Of a stretch of DNA of 32,473 bases, positions 30,902 through 32,473 are shown piece after piece. The position numbers were made by a program, and so were the translations under genes. Source of the stretch: Planctomycetota bacterium. Lineage in GTDB: Bacteria > Planctomycetota > UBA11346. The notes beneath the pieces were generated by a model. The model saw nothing but the letters and a program-made list of their open reading frames with translations. It had not been told where the DNA came from and did not search any database. The number at the start of each line of letters is the position of its first letter. Position 1 is the stretch's first letter. The stretch spans positions 885 through 33,357 of the forward strand of contig PLEW01000244.1 of assembly GCA_003136555.1 (NCBI GenBank), in the 5' to 3' direction.

Positions 30902-31417
30902 CTAATCGACGTAGTTGGCGACCCAGCCTGCCGGATCGGTGAAGATGCGGATGGCGGTGATCTGCTTGTCGGAGCACAGGGTGAAGAAGTGCTTATAGTT
31001 CCCCGGGACAGTGATGAAGTCGCCCGGATGCAGCTCGGCATCGATGATCTCCCCGCCGGGGGGGAAGAGGGTGAAGACCCCGCGGCCCTGGACCACGAAG
31101 CGCACTTCGTCGTCGCTGTGCACGTGCTTCTTGTCGAACTTGGCCAGCATGGCGTCGAGGTTGGGGGTTTCTGGATAGAGCGTCACGACGTCCGCGGTCT
31201 TGTAGCCGCGGGTCTTGTACAGGCGCTGGATCTCGGGATCGAATGCCTTCAGCAGCTGTTGCTTCTCGGCATCCGAGAGGTTGCGGCTCGAAAGGTTCTT
31301 CGGCAGCCGCTCGGTGCCCCAGACCTCGTAGATGACGTTGGCGCTCTTGCACGCCTGCTCGACCTGGGCGCGCTCTTTGATGACCCGTTTGCTATTGCGG
31401 AGGGTGAGAACGGCCAT
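30902..31417 (-). CDS. mtnD: Acireductone dioxygenase (MtnD)
   Basis: 171 residues, a cupin enzyme of the methionine salvage pathway. It oxidises 1,2-dihydroxy-3-keto-5-methylthiopentene with Fe2+ to the methionine precursor 2-oxo-4-methylthiobutanoate (with Ni2+ a different cleavage occurs). The metal site is KHVHSDDEVRFVVQGRG (His, His, Glu) with the fourth ligand in YKHFFTL; HPGDFITVPGNYKHFF is diagnostic. ATG 31417 has GGAG seven bases before it; the frame continues upstream to 31945 but that stretch is antisense to recG. The other mtn genes are not in the window. It is divergent from recG. Confidence 0.94.
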   Translation of the reverse strand: MAVLTLRNSKRVIKERAQVEQACKSANVIYEVWGTERLPKNLSSRNLSDAEKQQLLKAFDPEIQRLYKTRGYKTADVVTLYPETPNLDAMLAKFDKKHVHSDDEVRFVVQGRGVFTLFPPGGEIIDAELHPGDFITVPGNYKHFFTLCSDKQITAIRIFTDPAGWVANYVD

Positions 31418-31549
31418 GGCGGTGCTCCCGGCAGGTGATGGTGCGCACCATATGGCTGGAGCTATCGATGCCAAGGGCAACCAGGCGCGGCCCTGGCAGG
31501 CGCTCCAGCACGCATTGTGGGCATGGTCCACTGGCGCTAGCGTATGCGC

Positions 31550-32473
31550 ATGGATGCCAGCGAGACACCGCTCCGCGACCTGCCTGGCATCGGTCAGGCG
31601 CGCGCCAGCAGCCTCGCGTCGAGCGCGCTGCACACCGTCTGGGACCTCCTGCATGCTCTCCCGCGCTGCCTGGGCGAGCCGCCTCCGGTCTACGACTCCG
31701 GCCCTCCGCCGGTCGGCGCGCGCGCGCGCATCCGGGCGGAGATCATCGCCGTGCGCAAGCGCTTCACCCGTGGCCGCGGGCTGGGGCTGGAGGTGACGTT
31801 GCGGCGTGTCGACCAGTCCATCATGCGGGCGCGCTTCTGGCGTGCCGCCATGCTGCTGCGCGTGCTGGTACCCGGCACCTGGCTGCTCTTCGAAGGCATG
31901 ATCGACCGGGAGCACAGCGACCTGCTGCTCCACCCCTCCTTCCACCCCCTAGCGGGTGGACCGGCGCAGCCGCTGCCGGTCGAGCACGGCTGCCGGGTCG
32001 CCTACGAACTGCCGGAGGGCTTCTCGCAGGCGCTGTTCGCCAGGCTGGTGGCCAACGCCATGGAGGTCGGCCTGGCCGCCATCACCGACCCGGCCGGGAT
32101 GCTCGCCGACGAGGCCTACCAGCTGATCCTGCGCCACCTGCATGCCCCGGCATCGCCGGCCCAGCACGAAGCTGCCCGCCGCCAGCTGGCCGAGCGCGAG
32201 CTGCTCGCCCTGGCCATGCACTTCGCCGCGCGCCGCCGCTCCTGGTGCGGCCAGGCAGGGCGCGCCTGGCCGTGGAGCGACGAGCTCCACGCCGAGGCCC
32301 TGCGCCTGCTGCCCTTCGCCTTGACCCCAGGGCAGGCGGCCGCCTGCGCCGAGGTGCGCGCCGATCTGGCGCTGACGCAACCGATGTACCGACTGCTGCA
32401 CGGCGAGGTCGGCAGCGGCAAGACCGCCATCGCCCTGCTCGCGATGCTCAAAGCCGTCGAGAACGGCCACCAC
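31550..32473 (+). CDS. recG: ATP-dependent DNA helicase RecG, N-terminal part (cut by the window edge)
   Basis: 308 residues from ATG 31550 to the window end, with no stop. RecG reverses stalled replication forks and branch-migrates Holliday junctions. The start is family-like (LRDLPGIGQARASSL, a helix-hairpin-helix), followed by an OB-fold wedge region (about residues 60-130), a helical linker, and the first helicase motifs: LTPGQAAACAEVRADL and the Walker A GEVGSGKTAIALLA. Roughly 55% of the gene lies outside. The N-terminal part is shorter than in E. coli, which lowers certainty for the exact start; an in-frame ATG at 31544 is an alternative. Confidence 0.9.
   Translation, partial: MDASETPLRDLPGIGQARASSLASSALHTVWDLLHALPRCLGEPPPVYDSGPPPVGARARIRAEIIAVRKRFTRGRGLGLEVTLRRVDQSIMRARFWRAAMLLRVLVPGTWLLFEGMIDREHSDLLLHPSFHPLAGGPAQPLPVEHGCRVAYELPEGFSQALFARLVANAMEVGLAAITDPAGMLADEAYQLILRHLHAPASPAQHEAARRQLAERELLALAMHFAARRRSWCGQAGRAWPWSDELHAEALRLLPFALTPGQAAACAEVRADLALTQPMYRLLHGEVGSGKTAIALLAMLKAVENGHH

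Noticed and set aside
31418..31945. Upstream extension of the mtnD frame
   Set aside because: It is antisense to the recG N-terminus, and mtnD has a proper start with a ribosome site at 31417.
1..32473. CRISPR arrays, insertion sequences, rRNA genes
   Set aside because: No regularly spaced short repeats, no transposase or integrase motif, and no rRNA sequence were recognised on either strand.

Overview
The window looks like chromosomal DNA of a GC-rich, didermic bacterium, most likely a planctomycete or close PVC relative. Pointers are an LptD-like outer-membrane protein, a TolC-like lipoprotein, several other lipoproteins, a Ser/Thr kinase with a C-terminal SUMF1/FGE-type domain, an ECF sigma factor paired with a large membrane-anchored partner, a squalene-synthase-type enzyme and a complete RsbU/RsbW/RsbV-like partner-switching set. 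The phylum call is inference; no rRNA or other phylogenetic marker is present.

Left edge (1-2600): the 5' part of panB (minus strand, cut by the window), a TolC-like outer-membrane lipoprotein, then tRNA-Pro(UGG) on the plus strand.

Accessory block (2600-7900): less GC-rich and gene-sparse. It holds two tandem copies of one module, each an SGNH/GDSL-like gene plus an AbrB-type antitoxin/PIN toxin pair, all on the minus strand. Matching genes in the two copies have identical lengths (975, 426 and 285 nt). The second SGNH copy is broken by two in-frame stop codons. Three gap-free 94-nt repeats lie between the modules, and each ends in the last 13 nt of the neighbouring tRNA-Pro (one with a mismatch). 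The SGNH and toxin-antitoxin parts are therefore bounded alternately by tRNA-end-like sequences at about 1.3 and 1.07 kb spacing, which suggests cassette-like insertion or tandem duplication at a tRNA site. No integrase is visible.

Core block I (7900-17060): ECF sigma factor and an overlapping anti-sigma-like protein fused to a squalene-cyclase-like toroid domain; an inositol-monophosphatase-family enzyme; then a minus-strand run of RsbU-like phosphatase, RsbW-like kinase, STAS protein, a PHP-like protein, a RusA-like protein and MutY with an intact Nudix box. A four-LysM membrane protein follows.

Core block II (17280-32473): a lipoyl/octanoyl transferase, FabD, three overlapping lipoprotein genes, the kinase-SUMF1 protein with a small unknown gene upstream, an FHA protein, LptD-like protein, an unknown exported protein overlapping a squalene/phytoene synthase, acireductone dioxygenase (MtnD), and the 5' part of recG at the right edge. 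Main themes are envelope building (LptD, lipoproteins, LysM, isoprenoids), signalling (kinase, FHA, partner switch, ECF) and DNA repair (MutY, RusA-like, RecG).
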